This document shows, piece after piece, positions 38,580 to 48,873 of a DNA stretch of 64,000 nucleotides. Each line of letters opens with the position of its first letter. Positions within the stretch are counted from its first letter, which is position 1. The notes below the pieces were generated by a model. It was not told where the DNA came from. It searched no databases and saw nothing but the letters and a program-made list of their open reading frames with translations. Source of the stretch: Onchidella celtica. Its lineage: Eukaryota > Mollusca > Gastropoda > Systellommatophora > Onchidiidae. The stretch is from positions 55,989,311 to 56,053,310 of the forward strand of contig OZ007571.1 in the NCBI GenBank assembly GCA_963931925.1, in the 5' to 3' direction. Both the position numbers and the translations under genes were made by a program.

Positions 38580-41500
38580 TTATTCCTGGAGTGCAAGACT
38601 CCACCTCGTTAATCGAGCATTTTTAGCCCTGTTAGCCTTCAAGAATAACAACGGACGATGGTCCGTTTCAATTATAAACTCGGACATGAGTAGATATCGC
38701 GAAAATGCGTTTACAGCAAAAATGATAGCGAGGCACTCTCGCTCGATAATTGCATAGCGGCATTCCCTATCTAGCAACTTGCGGCTGGCGTATAGACATG
38801 GCCGCAAGGTATCGTCTCGTTCCTGTAATAACACAGCTCCCAATCCCTTGTCCGACGCATCAGTGCGGACAATAAATATTTGGTTTATATCTGGCAGTAT
38901 GAGAATGGGGGAAGTGGAAAACAATCGTTGAACGGTACGAAGTGTATCAGCACATTCGGTTGTCCATTTCACTTTATTAGGAAAATTCTTTCTTGTGAGG
39001 TCCGACAACGGAGCTGTAAGCGAAGAAAAATTTGGAATAAATTTCCTATAATAGTTAAGAAAGCCCAATAAACTACGAACTTCTTTCTTAGTTCGAGGGG
39101 GTTGGAGCTTTAAGATGGTAGTTATCTTCTTATCATCAGGAGTCTGAACGCCGTGGGCAATTGTATGGCCCAGGAAATTAATTTCATTATATCCTAAAAA
39201 CACCTTACTGGGTTTCGCCGTAAGGCCAGCTCGACGAAGAGCAATAAAAACTTGTCGTAGGGCTGCGAGGTGGCCCGACCAATCGGTTTCATAAATACAA
39301 ATGTCGTCAAAATACGACAATACGGAATTCATACCCTGGAGCAATATTGTCATCATACGGGCGAAAGTGGCAGGGGCTGTAACTAACCCGAAAGGCATAT
39401 AGCGCCACTGCATAAGACCCAACGGAGTCTGAAAAGCGGTATATTGCTTGCTATTGTCATCAAGCGGAATTTGCCAATAGCCTTTGGAAAGGTCAATTTT
39501 CGAAAAAATCGTTGCCCTCGCTAACTGAGCAAAAAGATTCTCCTGGTTGGGAATCGGTTCAGCGTCATATATCGTAACCTCATTAAGTTTACGATAGTCA
39601 ATACAAAAACGCACGGTATCATCTTTTTTTTTCACTAAGACGATGGGTGAGTTATATGGGCTCGTCGATCGTTCTATCACTCCTAGGTGAAACATGTTAC
39701 GTACCTCGGTTATTATAGTCTCCTGTGCGTGCAGCGGACGCGGGTATGGTTTAACAAAGACGGGTATATCCGTCTTTAATCTTATAACATGTTGTACCAA
39801 AGAAGTATTACCTGGTAGATCAGTAAAGACTGTAGTAAACTCGTTAAGCAAATCTCTTATATCTTGTCTTTGCGATTCAGATAAATCTGGATTTATATTT
39901 ACATCCGAAGTGTTTTCAGAAGATCGAAGTGCGGGGATTGAATTCTCTATCTTAATAGGATCATCATCGTCAACTGAAACCAAGGCCGCATTGGCCTGAG
40001 CAACCACATTTCGGCGATTATTCTGTCGATTATCATCGTCGGACAGGTACTGCTTTAACATATTTATATGGAAGACTTTGTCCTGTCCCCGAATCTTGAT
40101 AAGATAATTCACTCGAGAAAGTCTCTTTAGAACTTTAAAAGGTCCCTTCCATGTAAGAAGGAGTTTATTTTTCGTCTCCGGAAGGAGAACAAGAGTTTGG
40201 TCTCCGACGGCCAAGGTTCGCAATCGGCTACCTTGATCACGATATAGTTTATAAAGACTAGCATGCGCAGCTGAAGATTTTTGTGCAAGCTGACATGCGT
40301 TCAGAATTCGATGGCGCAAGTCTACAACGTATTGATATGCAGACCGCGTATCATTGTCGTCGGTGTCTGATCCGGCGAATAAATCATGAAGTATGGCCAT
40401 TGGACCACGCGGCTTACGACCATACAATAACTCGAAGGGGGAAAAACCCGTCGATGCGTTCGGTAGCTCTCGGTATGCAAAAAGAATAGCGGGGAGTTGT
40501 CGATCCCAATCACTCGGCTTGTCGGCCGAAACTCGTGCAAGCATACTTTTCATGGTAGCATTCCACCGTTCACAGCAGCCATTAGACTGTGGGTGGTATG
40601 GAGACGTCAATCTTTGTTTAATCCCGACCAATTCCAAGACTTTCTTAAAAAGTTCAGAGGTAAACTGTGGACCTCTGTCCGATAAAATTTCAACCGGAAA
40701 CCCAAGACGCGAAAAAATAGTAATAAGGGCTTCAGCGACATGATCAGCTGAAATGTCTTTTAGCGGAATGGCCTCTGGCCAACGGGTTGCGTAGTCAATG
40801 ACAGAAAGTATAAAACGATGTCCTCTGTCTGACTTGTGTAGGGGTCCAACTATATCTACGGCAACGCGCTCAAATGGTCTGGAGACCATAGGCATCTCCT
40901 GCAGAGGAGCTCGTGATGCTCTTCCTTTAGGAGTACGTCTCTGACATACGTCACATGTTGATACGAACCGGTTTACATCTGCGTAAATACTGGGCCAAAA
41001 AAATTGCGATAGTATTCGAGACTTAGTTCTGGCCTTTCCTTGGTGACCCGCCAAGGAAGTGTCATGCGCGAGACGAATAATGTCGCGACGAAAAGATCTC
41101 GGTACTACAAGCTGCATTACGGTCTCTCGCTTACTCCGAAAATTACGATATAATAAGTCATCTTTAATAAGAAACTTAGAGGTATCCGGCGCGGTAGGAT
41201 CAACCTTAGCAAACAAATGTTTCAATGTGGGATCTGAATGTTGCTCATCATGAAATGTACTAGACGTTATGTTCACTTCAATAGTAGGATTACTCAATGG
41301 ACTGTCTGCTCGTCGACTCGATTGTAGGCGTGTTGTCGCACAAGCAACACTCTCGTCCTCAGTCCAAATTTCCAAGTTACCGATAGGAAACTTATTTACT
41401 TGAGGTACATTCCCTATGATTATATCAGCCACCGGATTAGGCAGTACACATGCAGTAACAATACCTGTGAGAAAAGGTGTATCAATATAAACTTCTGCAA

Positions 41501-43031
41501 GACGGAATCGCTCTACAGATCCGCCAAAAGTAATACAAGTTACATCCTTGTCCAAAAATTGTGTTGGACGGACTAGTGACTGTCGAACGCCGATAGTCGT
41601 GCATCCGGAGTCACGTAGAACAGAAGCGCGAATCGCGTTCACGCGGCCCTGGTAAAATGTTAATTCACCCAGTTCATGTAGGGCGGACATGACTGGAATA
41701 GTCTTTGATTGCGATGAAGATTTAGAATGACCGTCAGTCTGATAAGGTGTAGATTTAATCGAGCAGGCATTTGCCGATTCCATTTTCACGTTACAAAATC
41801 TCTGTATGTGGCCTACCCTATTACACCTAAAACACATAGTACGATTAGGATCGTTTCCACGATAGGGAAGACTCTGCGGCCTATCATAATCATTATTATT
41901 ATCAAAATGCACTCGTCGCGGCGGTCCCTGAGGCCGGTTATATTGTTGGCCTGGATAGTTGCCACGATAATATGGGCGAGGCTCGTAAAAAGAATAGCTC
42001 TGGTATCCTCGACGCGGGGATACATCACCTCGATTCGGAAAATCCCTCTGTCTCAAAAAAGGCGGCTCTGATTGAGAGCGCGGATTTGGGGCCTGACGAC
42101 GAGTCGGCCTTGAACGATCGTGTCCGGTTGGCGCTCCTTTGCCTACGTTGGCATAACACGGTGCTATAGTTGAAGGCTTTGCCAAAGGACGATTTGGGTG
42201 GGCGGACGCGTAACGTTCCGCGCACGATGTGATTTCTTCAGAGGATGATGGTGCCCTCTCTTTAAGGTGGGCAACCAAATCGGAATGACATGCGGTATAG
42301 ATTTGGTCTTTCAAGACCAAATCATAAAGTTGAAGATAATTTCCGGTAGTTACGTTCGCGAGCTCGATCCAGCGATCTAAGTAATGTTTCAGCCGATTCA
42401 CATAAGTTGAGAAATTTTCTGATGGCTCAGGTTTACATGAGCGAAATCTTTGATGAAAGCCATCCTCGGTATGCCGGAATCGCTTAAGCAGTGCTGTTTT
42501 AAGCTTGTCATAGTCGTTGGCATCCTCTATTTTGAGGCTATGAAATACTTCTAGAGCCTTACCTGTTAGTAAATTAGACAGGCATGAACTGTACATCGCC
42601 TGCTGCCATCCGACGCATTTAGCGTGTAGCTCGAACCGATGTAAATATGCGTCGATCTGGTCGAGTTTTTCATTAAACGTCGGCAGTTTTGGTTTGGTAG
42701 CATAAGTATTGGTGGCAGTAGTGGGGGTTACAAGCGATTCTCGCTCTAACTTCTTCATTGCGAGTTCATGCTCTCTTTTTTCTCTCTCTACAGCCTCTTT
42801 TTCTCTCTCTCTTGCTTCTTTTCCTCGTTCTCTTTCTCTTTCCTTTTCTCTCTCTCTTTCTTTTTCTCTTTCTCTTTCTCTTTCTTCTTTTTCTCTCTCT
42901 TTTTCTCTTGCTGCTACCCGATCCTCACGATCTCGGTCTTGCTGTAATTGTCGTTCGCACCACGAGGCGCGTTCTTCTTCTGGTATACCCAGAGCTTTGG
43001 CAGAGTCAATGTATTTGAGAAACTCGGCCAT
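38580..43031 (-). CDS. gag-pol: Gag-Pol polyprotein of element B, integrase before reverse transcriptase
   Basis: 1,483 residues in one frame, first Met at 43031. In order: charged coil about 31-95; capsid with SCAN-like part about 192-273; CCHC zinc knuckle 400-413; aspartic protease with D-S-G at 474-476; integrase with HHCC finger (H656, H663, C693, C696), D726, D785 and E821 (35 residues between the last two) and a GPF module near 963-965; reverse transcriptase about 1060-1260 with FSKIDLSKGYWQIPL and YFDD at 1240-1243; RNase H with D1391, E1430, D1457. RT motifs are Ty3/gypsy type, but the integrase lies upstream as in Ty1/copia. That combination defines Gmr1-like elements. Gag and Pol are in frame, so no frameshift expression is implied. 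Confidence 0.96.
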   Translation of the reverse strand: MAEFLKYIDSAKALGIPEEERASWCERQLQQDRDREDRVAAREKEREKEEREREREKEREREKERERERGKEAREREKEAVEREKREHELAMKKLERESLVTPTTATNTYATKPKLPTFNEKLDQIDAYLHRFELHAKCVGWQQAMYSSCLSNLLTGKALEVFHSLKIEDANDYDKLKTALLKRFRHTEDGFHQRFRSCKPEPSENFSTYVNRLKHYLDRWIELANVTTGNYLQLYDLVLKDQIYTACHSDLVAHLKERAPSSSEEITSCAERYASAHPNRPLAKPSTIAPCYANVGKGAPTGHDRSRPTRRQAPNPRSQSEPPFLRQRDFPNRGDVSPRRGYQSYSFYEPRPYYRGNYPGQQYNRPQGPPRRVHFDNNNDYDRPQSLPYRGNDPNRTMCFRCNRVGHIQRFCNVKMESANACSIKSTPYQTDGHSKSSSQSKTIPVMSALHELGELTFYQGRVNAIRASVLRDSGCTTIGVRQSLVRPTQFLDKDVTCITFGGSVERFRLAEVYIDTPFLTGIVTACVLPNPVADIIIGNVPQVNKFPIGNLEIWTEDESVACATTRLQSSRRADSPLSNPTIEVNITSSTFHDEQHSDPTLKHLFAKVDPTAPDTSKFLIKDDLLYRNFRSKRETVMQLVVPRSFRRDIIRLAHDTSLAGHQGKARTKSRILSQFFWPSIYADVNRFVSTCDVCQRRTPKGRASRAPLQEMPMVSRPFERVAVDIVGPLHKSDRGHRFILSVIDYATRWPEAIPLKDISADHVAEALITIFSRLGFPVEILSDRGPQFTSELFKKVLELVGIKQRLTSPYHPQSNGCCERWNATMKSMLARVSADKPSDWDRQLPAILFAYRELPNASTGFSPFELLYGRKPRGPMAILHDLFAGSDTDDNDTRSAYQYVVDLRHRILNACQLAQKSSAAHASLYKLYRDQGSRLRTLAVGDQTLVLLPETKNKLLLTWKGPFKVLKRLSRVNYLIKIRGQDKVFHINMLKQYLSDDDNRQNNRRNVVAQANAALVSVDDDDPIKIENSIPALRSSENTSDVNINPDLSESQRQDIRDLLNEFTTVFTDLPGNTSLVQHVIRLKTDIPVFVKPYPRPLHAQETIITEVRNMFHLGVIERSTSPYNSPIVLVKKKDDTVRFCIDYRKLNEVTIYDAEPIPNQENLFAQLARATIFSKIDLSKGYWQIPLDDNSKQYTAFQTPLGLMQWRYMPFGLVTAPATFARMMTILLQGMNSVLSYFDDICIYETDWSGHLAALRQVFIALRRAGLTAKPSKVFLGYNEINFLGHTIAHGVQTPDDKKITTILKLQPPRTKKEVRSLLGFLNYYRKFIPNFSSLTAPLSDLTRKNFPNKVKWTTECADTLRTVQRLFSTSPILILPDINQIFIVRTDASDKGLGAVLLQERDDTLRPCLYASRKLLDRECRYAIIERECLAIIFAVNAFSRYLLMSEFIIETDHRPLLFLKANRAKNARLTRWSLALQE
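42747..42941 (-). repeat. Glu/Arg/Lys-coding purine tract in gag of element B
   Basis: A GA-rich, microsatellite-like run on the coding strand encodes residues about 31-95, almost entirely E, R and K. It occupies the same place as A's 27-bp repeats but with a different unit. Confidence 0.85.
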
Positions 43032-43129
43032 GATATGTTAAAATATGTAACTAGTAAGTATTTACCTACTGTTAAGGTATATCGCGGTATCAATTACATT
43101 ATCTCTAACAGTTATTGTCTGTTAATATT

Positions 43130-43540
43130 AATTCAGTGTCTTACGTTAGCACTGCTTCGCGAAAAGAACGTTCTATCTCTCTCTGTAAATTACAGGCAGT
43201 ATCACTTAAACTGCAAAAACTTTATCTCTCTCTCTCTCTCTCTGAATATGAATTCTAGTAAAGCAGTGCCGTCTATCCGTTGCTCCCACTGCAATAAAAT
43301 ATATATATCGCCTTTAATGCGATAAATTAATGTCTTGAGTGATCACTCTCAAAATTTATGTCTCTCTCAACGCGACGAACCAGTGTCCTCTGTTATCACT
43401 GTGAAAAATGAATCGCTCTCTCAATGCGATGAATCAAAAATATATCTCTCTCTCAACACGACAAATTTGAAATATCTCTCTCTTCTCAAAACGCGGACAC
43501 GCAGTGTCTTCTGTTACCACTGCAAAATTATTCTCTCTAT
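43130..43540 (-). repeat. Degenerate repeats with CAGTG/CACTG hairpins in element B leader
   Basis: A block of the form CAGTG, 15-20 bases, then CACTG recurs near 43133, 43265, 43381 and 43502, separated by TCTCTCTC runs. Each block could fold as a short stem-loop. It lies in the untranslated leader between the primer-binding site and gag, where packaging or translation signals commonly sit. Confidence 0.6.
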
Positions 43541-44410
43541 CTTCAACGTGAAATTGTCACGTGAACACAAATTTATTATATCTCTCTCTTTCATATGTCA
43601 ATACCAGATTACAATTCAACGTGGTTTTAGCACGTGAAACACCTCAGGCATATATTGTAAACATAACAATGTTAGCATAGTAGTTTAAAGTTTATAAGGA
43701 AGCAAAAAGAAATACAATAAACAGGACGCTATACTGACAAGTAATACGAACGATAACAGACCCTACAAGTCCTAACTTATGTTACAGAAAGTTTAAGAAG
43801 AAAACAGGAGAGACATCTTCCTAAAAAATGTAAGGAAGGAAAAGAAACGCCACAATCTATACGAATAATGGATCCCTAATAGAACTATTCACAGTGAAGC
43901 AAATCCCCCCGAGTTATAAATAGCCACCAAGGCACTCCAATATCCTTCGTAATGGCAAAGAAGATATGCTATACTATGATCCCAACCAACCTCCCGCTCT
44001 TAAACTAAACATATAGTAAATGGTAAAATAGCCTGGAAACACACGCAGAGCGGAAAGTACGTCGCCCTCCTCAAGACTGTTAGATAGATGGTTCACTTAA
44101 CTTTGTTTTTGAGGAATTCAGATGGTAAGTATCCTCAAACCATAGCTCCAATCCAAAAAAAATGCGTTTCTGTCTGAGGTAGATCTGTAAGGTGAAGAAT
44201 GTCCCTCGCCGGTGTCGTCGGGTCAATGGGATGTTGAGTTCACCATATGAAATTGAAACAAAATGTTAAATTAATACAAATTGCCTAAAATCTATAATGA
44301 AAAGGACCTGAAAACATAATGTTACAACAGTACAATATGAAACAATAGAATAAAAATACAATAGGTTTTAAATAATTTATCTATGGCATGGCGTTAATTA
44401 AGTTCTTTAA

Positions 44411-44423
44411 GGGTCCCTCTCCA
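44411..44423 (-). other. Element B primer-binding site (candidate)
   Basis: On the minus strand TGGAGAGGGACCC begins one base inside the 5' LTR. It differs little from A's TGGAGGGGACCCC, so both families probably use the same or related tRNA. Confidence 0.6.
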
Positions 44424-44424
44424 G

Positions 44425-45704
44425 TGTTACGGGTGTGCCCTCGAGTGTTACGGGGATGGTTTATATGGAATTATAGGTTCGACTGCATTTTAAACTATCG
44501 AGAGGTTTTTAGAAAAATACTCTTCCATACCATGCCACATATACTAATAACAATTCGATTAAGTTTTATCAAGGACCTTGCAGGGCCACAAATTTATTAC
44601 TTTAAATTCCCTAACAAATTTCGTCTAGCTTTTACATTCTAAAAGGACAACATCAGCAGCATCAAATGAAAACACAATAATATATCACTAGAAGTCTCCT
44701 CTAGATTCTTAAAAGATTATATCATTCTGACTCATTCACAATTTAATTATTACTTATCTATCTTCAGAAATAGCCTACCTACTATCTAATAAATAATATC
44801 TTAATGTCTCAGACGACAATGTTAACTCAGTTATTCGTGCCTACCGCTTAAAAAGGATATAACTCGTCAACACAACTGACGTAGTTACATTAGATCTAGA
44901 TCTACTCTAGGATGGGCTGGCAATCCCCAGCCTCATCCAGACACATCAATTTCAATTTACAAATGTGTATACCAGACACTCATGCTAGATCTAGTTGCAT
45001 GTAAAATACATTGTAGTCTTGCATTCTTTGGTAGCACTTCTACTGGAAAATTAAGGTCAGATTCACGTTCATCGTCGAATCCGTAGGTAGAAACTTACGA
45101 TTGTTCCCTGATACGAGATCAGGGAGCTGGAGATAATAGCAGTAGATACTTTCGTAATAGCGTATGGTCTCATTCCAATGTCTATCAATGGCATAGACAT
45201 GACTTTAACAATCTTCTGATTCTCTCAGGCCGAATCCAGCCGACTGCCCTCACAGATGGATAATAATTCTGCATGGAGTGCTCAAACATAGTAATGGCTC
45301 CACTTATATACCAGCGCGGCCATATGCAATTCCCCAGCCAACTGCCCAAATTTGATTGGTGCATCCATTTCGAGCTCAGCTCGTAGTATTAATAGATTCT
45401 ATTAATAGTAACAGACAAAGTCAATTTAACATATCAAAACCCTTCCTAAAATCTCCAAACCCTCTACGTTTTATGTACGAATTTACTCACTCCCTTTTCT
45501 CACCCCTGTTAAAGTTTATCAAAATCACGGGGTCGAAAATTGCACCGTCACTGCCCCACTTTCTTTCCATCTCTAAGAAAAAGCGCCACAAAAACAAACT
45601 GTCCACGAGAACAGCTCAAGGACATTTGCACTGGCCAAAACCAACGCGACCCTGAAACAAACAAACCGCGACCCAGCACGGCAATTCTGGTCCTAACCCT
45701 GACA
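44425..45704 (-). repeat. Element B 5' LTR (right on the plus strand)
   Basis: 1,280 bp, same ends as 31150-32428, followed by gatgg. On the minus strand this is the upstream, promoter-bearing LTR. Confidence 0.95.
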
Positions 45705-45709
45705 GATGG

Positions 45710-46008
45710 GTGTTTTTATGTAAAATCGGGGCTCGGCCAATAACGCTTAGAACATGAAATATGTGTGCGACAGGAGTTTCTGTAATTCATGTGGTACTCT
45801 TCTCGGAGTCATTGGTACTAGGATTGACTGGATGAAAGAATGCTAGAAAATTAGGAAAGACTTCCACTTGAGGTACACGACAAGGACATTCAAGGTTCAA
45901 CAGTCAGAACATGAAACAGGTACGCGACTAAGACATAATTGTTTCGGTTTCGTTTCGCCTTTGGCTCGCTTTCGTCATTCACTCTCTCCCCCTTTCTCTA
46001 TGGGTCAT
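45710..46008. other. Unassigned
   Basis: Nothing recognised between the LTR nest and the TC tract. Confidence 0.4.
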
Positions 46009-46076
46009 GCGCCCTCTCTTTCTCTCTCATTCGCCTCTCTCTCCCTCTCCTTTTACCCCTCCCTTTCGGTCATTTG

Positions 46077-46135
<59 letters not shown>

Positions 46136-46192
46136 CGCCTCTCTCTCCCTCTCCTTCTACCTCTCCCTTTCGGTCATTTGCCTTTCGCCCTC

Positions 46193-46229
<37 letters not shown>

Positions 46230-46235
46230 TTTTTC
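46009..46235. repeat. (TC)n tract containing a duplicated 60-bp block
   Basis: The block TCATTCGCCTCTCTCTCCCT through TTTCGGTCATTTGCC occurs twice (about 46028-46078 and 46131-46182) on either side of pure TC. This suggests duplication around the repeat. Confidence 0.9.
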
Positions 46236-47506
46236 TCCGCCACCCCACCGCCCCTCTCGGATAACTTAACCTCCATAAAACCAAAAAGAGATAAAAGCAC
46301 CCCTTGTCCTCCTCTGACAGTACACTGAGTACACTTGCTACCTGAGGCACACATGTACCAACATGATTAGCTCAATCTCACCACCGCGTGAGCAGTGGAT
46401 ACTCACAACCAGCAGGGCATGGTTTTCTGGCACGGGATGGAAATGGACTGGGAAATGAACTCATCTGTCTACTTCCTTCCTCATTTCACTCTGCGCCTGT
46501 GGTCAAACTGGAATCGCCTGAAAATGTCTGCTTAATATAATTATTAACTGACTCACTCCCGACCTCTGAAAATCAGCCGTCATCCCACTCTATAACTATT
46601 GGAGAATATAAAAGCCTTAAAGTACTAAAGAAGACAGGTATCTCAAACATTAGAATCACTGGAAACAGAAGAGAGAATGTTTACCCCCGTTGTGTGATTT
46701 TAATGTCGTTTGAGGAAAGAATTTTAAGTTTGACTTTTTAAGCTGGCGTTAGGGGACTGTGGTATTTTACATTATAAGCCATAGTTGAACAGTGAACACA
46801 ACTCAGTATATTCTGTATTTGACTTTGTAATTAGATGACGGTGTTCTAATAACAGCTTTTTTAAGTGTTCACTCAGAGCCGCTCTGAGCGGCGCACGGTC
46901 CACTCTTATCTGCTTTCTTCGTTCACAGCGGCACGTGGGAACGAGTCATTTAAAATTAATGTTCCCCCTTTTTCCACTCAGAGTTCAGATCTTTCATTTG
47001 TCGGTCTAAATAATGCGGCTCAGGGTAAAAACACAGTTATTCAAGCCGGCAAACCGTCCTCATCTGTCCTGATCTGATCTTAAAGCATGGGCACACAGGG
47101 CAGTTGCCCAGGAGCCCCAAGGGTTTCGGGGGCCCCATGCATGCAAAATTATGAGTAGTTGCATAGTAGTTGCAGCCTATGTTTTGCCAGGGAGCCATAA
47201 TGATGTTAAAACGGCTCTGACGCGCCTCCTCCTTTTCACTTACCCAAGTCGAATAGTCGAGCGGTACAGCTGCGTAGAGCATTCGAGTTTTCATTATTTC
47301 TTCCTGGAAAATCGGTTGACGATAAAAATGACCACTGCGTCAGTCTCCGTCTGATGCGACAAAGAGATTGATCAGGCGAGTCGGAAGGAATAGGACATGC
47401 TCCATTTTTCTGGGAGAGTTTTTCAGTCTTTAAATGACTGATTTCAGTCTTTAACCCGGTATTTATGAGTCCTTCTTTGTTTCCTCTTTTTCAAACAAAG
47501 GCATGA
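46236..47506. other. Unassigned
   Basis: No exon recognised. Near 47086-47145 a GC-rich stretch (GGGCAGTTGCCCAGGAGCCC, GGGGGCCCC) resembles DNA-transposon termini, but no partner end was found. CTCAGAGCCGCTCTGAG near 46873 is a short palindrome. Confidence 0.35.
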
Positions 47507-47600
47507 GGCTGGTGGCGCGTTTGATCAAGTTTTAGTCTGTTTTGCATTGGTTTTTGACTCTATCTCGATCTGACGGGATCTGTCAGTGGGCACAGGCGTA
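47507..47600. repeat. Dispersed GAGTCAA/TGTTTTGC repeat, copy 3 (partial)
   Basis: GAGGCTGGTGGCGCG, then TAGTCTGTTTTGCATTGG and TTTTTGACTC, matching the left half of the copy at 13108. Confidence 0.45.
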
Positions 47601-47766
47601 TAACGTTTCCATGATATTTCTCGCCCCGGGCATACTAGCTGTCTCTTTTTATGGCAAAATATTATACAGTTTGGGTTTGACAAAATCGTATGTCCAAAAC
47701 TGTCATTTTTTTTCTTAAATTTACTTTCATAAGTACGGGAAGAAAGAAAGCAAGCATTGCATACAT

Positions 47767-47804
47767 CTCTCTCTCTCTCTATCTCTCTCTCTCTCTCTCT
47801 ATCC

Positions 47805-47841
<37 letters not shown>

Positions 47842-47847
47842 TCTCTC

Positions 47848-47878
<31 letters not shown>

Positions 47879-47879
47879 C
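47767..47879. repeat. (TC)n followed by (GT)n
   Basis: TC with TATC interruptions, then about 30 bp of pure GT. Low complexity. Confidence 0.95.
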
Positions 47880-48421
47880 TTATATTGTCATGTCACAAAC
47901 ACCAATTCTGCAAAACTGACCGTATTCTGATGAAGGCTGATATTCTCATGTGTCTCTGGGGATGAAAACCTAGTCTTTGTGGTTTCTTATTGACTGGTCC
48001 CGTCTCGTTTGTTGAGAGATTCAGTGCATTTATAGGACGTAGTGCTATTAGTGCCATCTCATTCAAACTTGTTCTTTCGGGCGAAAGAATGCCTAATATT
48101 TTACGACACTGGAATAGCGCATTTCTGCTGTAAAAGACGTAATTGAAAGTATGAAATTCAACACTTTTGCGTTACAATGTAAATAATTATGCTAAGTTTG
48201 AACCAAAAATCTACGAGTGCATACGTTTCATGAATACGAGCACTGTTGACACATTGCACTGAGTCAGACAGCAGACCGTGGAGTCGGGCAAAGATGACAG
48301 GCAGACAGGTCAGATGTTAATAATGAACAGAAAGACAGTCAGAGAAAAGAGACCGGAAAACTTGTAATATAACAGCATGAAAATAAGGTCATTGACCGGA
48401 TTTGCCTTCTTTTTCTTTCAG

Positions 48422-48543
48422 GCAGCGGCATTTCTGAGTTTTCACTGGGACTTCGGAGAGCCACTCTGCAAGATAGTGCACTATGTCCAAAATCTGAGCA
48501 TGATATGCTCAGTTCTCACACTCACATGCATTTCGCTGGAGAG
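48422..48543 (+). CDS. Internal exon of a rhodopsin-class G-protein-coupled receptor (TM3)
   Basis: A 122-nt exon with an excellent acceptor (pyrimidine tract ending TTTTTCTTTCAG at 48421) and donor (GTAAGAG from 48544). Frame 0 encodes 40 residues, AAAFLSFHWDFGEPLCKIVH then YVQNLSMICSVLTLTCISLE, plus two bases of the next codon (AG). Diagnostic features are W-x-F-G of extracellular loop 1, the TM3 Cys that normally forms the disulfide to loop 2 (LCK), and L-T-L-T-x-I-S-L-E at the start of the E/DRY motif. The intron falls in the Arg codon, a known splice position in this class. Looks like a peptide-receptor subgroup. Ligand not assigned. Flanking exons (TM1-2, TM4-7) were not found here, so introns are long. 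Confidence 0.82.
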
Positions 48544-48748
48544 GTAAGAGTTTCATAATATTCATTCCTGTCTGTGTGTCTCCTGGACTGCTAATTGTTT
48601 GCTTAGAATGAAAAGGTTTTAATTCCCTCCCGCCAACTGTTGTGATGATTGAAGTTTCATGTACTCATAGCTTTTGATGACAGGACCTTTTTGGTCTCTC
48701 TCTTACTCACTCGCACACTCTCTTTGTGTCACAGTCTCGCTCTATCTC

Positions 48749-48873
<125 letters not shown>

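Larger units (their letters stand above)
31150..45704 (-). mobile_element. Element B: Gmr1-like Ty3/gypsy LTR retrotransposon, interrupted by element A
   Basis: Two LTRs of about 1,280 bp (TGTTACGGG...CCCTGACA) are flanked by the perfect 5-bp duplication gatgg (31145-31149, 45705-45709). The LTRs differ at about eight places by eye, near 0.6 percent, so insertion was recent. The interior, on the minus strand, has a primer-binding site beside the right LTR, a 1.4-kb leader, one Gag-Pol frame (43031-38580), a 3' untranslated part and a polypurine tract beside the left LTR. Domain order is Gag, protease, integrase, reverse transcriptase, RNase H, diagnostic of the Gmr1-like group. Apart from the nested insertion it looks nearly whole, with about one break in the coding part. 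Confidence 0.93.

Noticed and set aside
47086-47145. GC-rich possible DNA-transposon end
   Set aside because: No opposing terminus or second copy found in the window.
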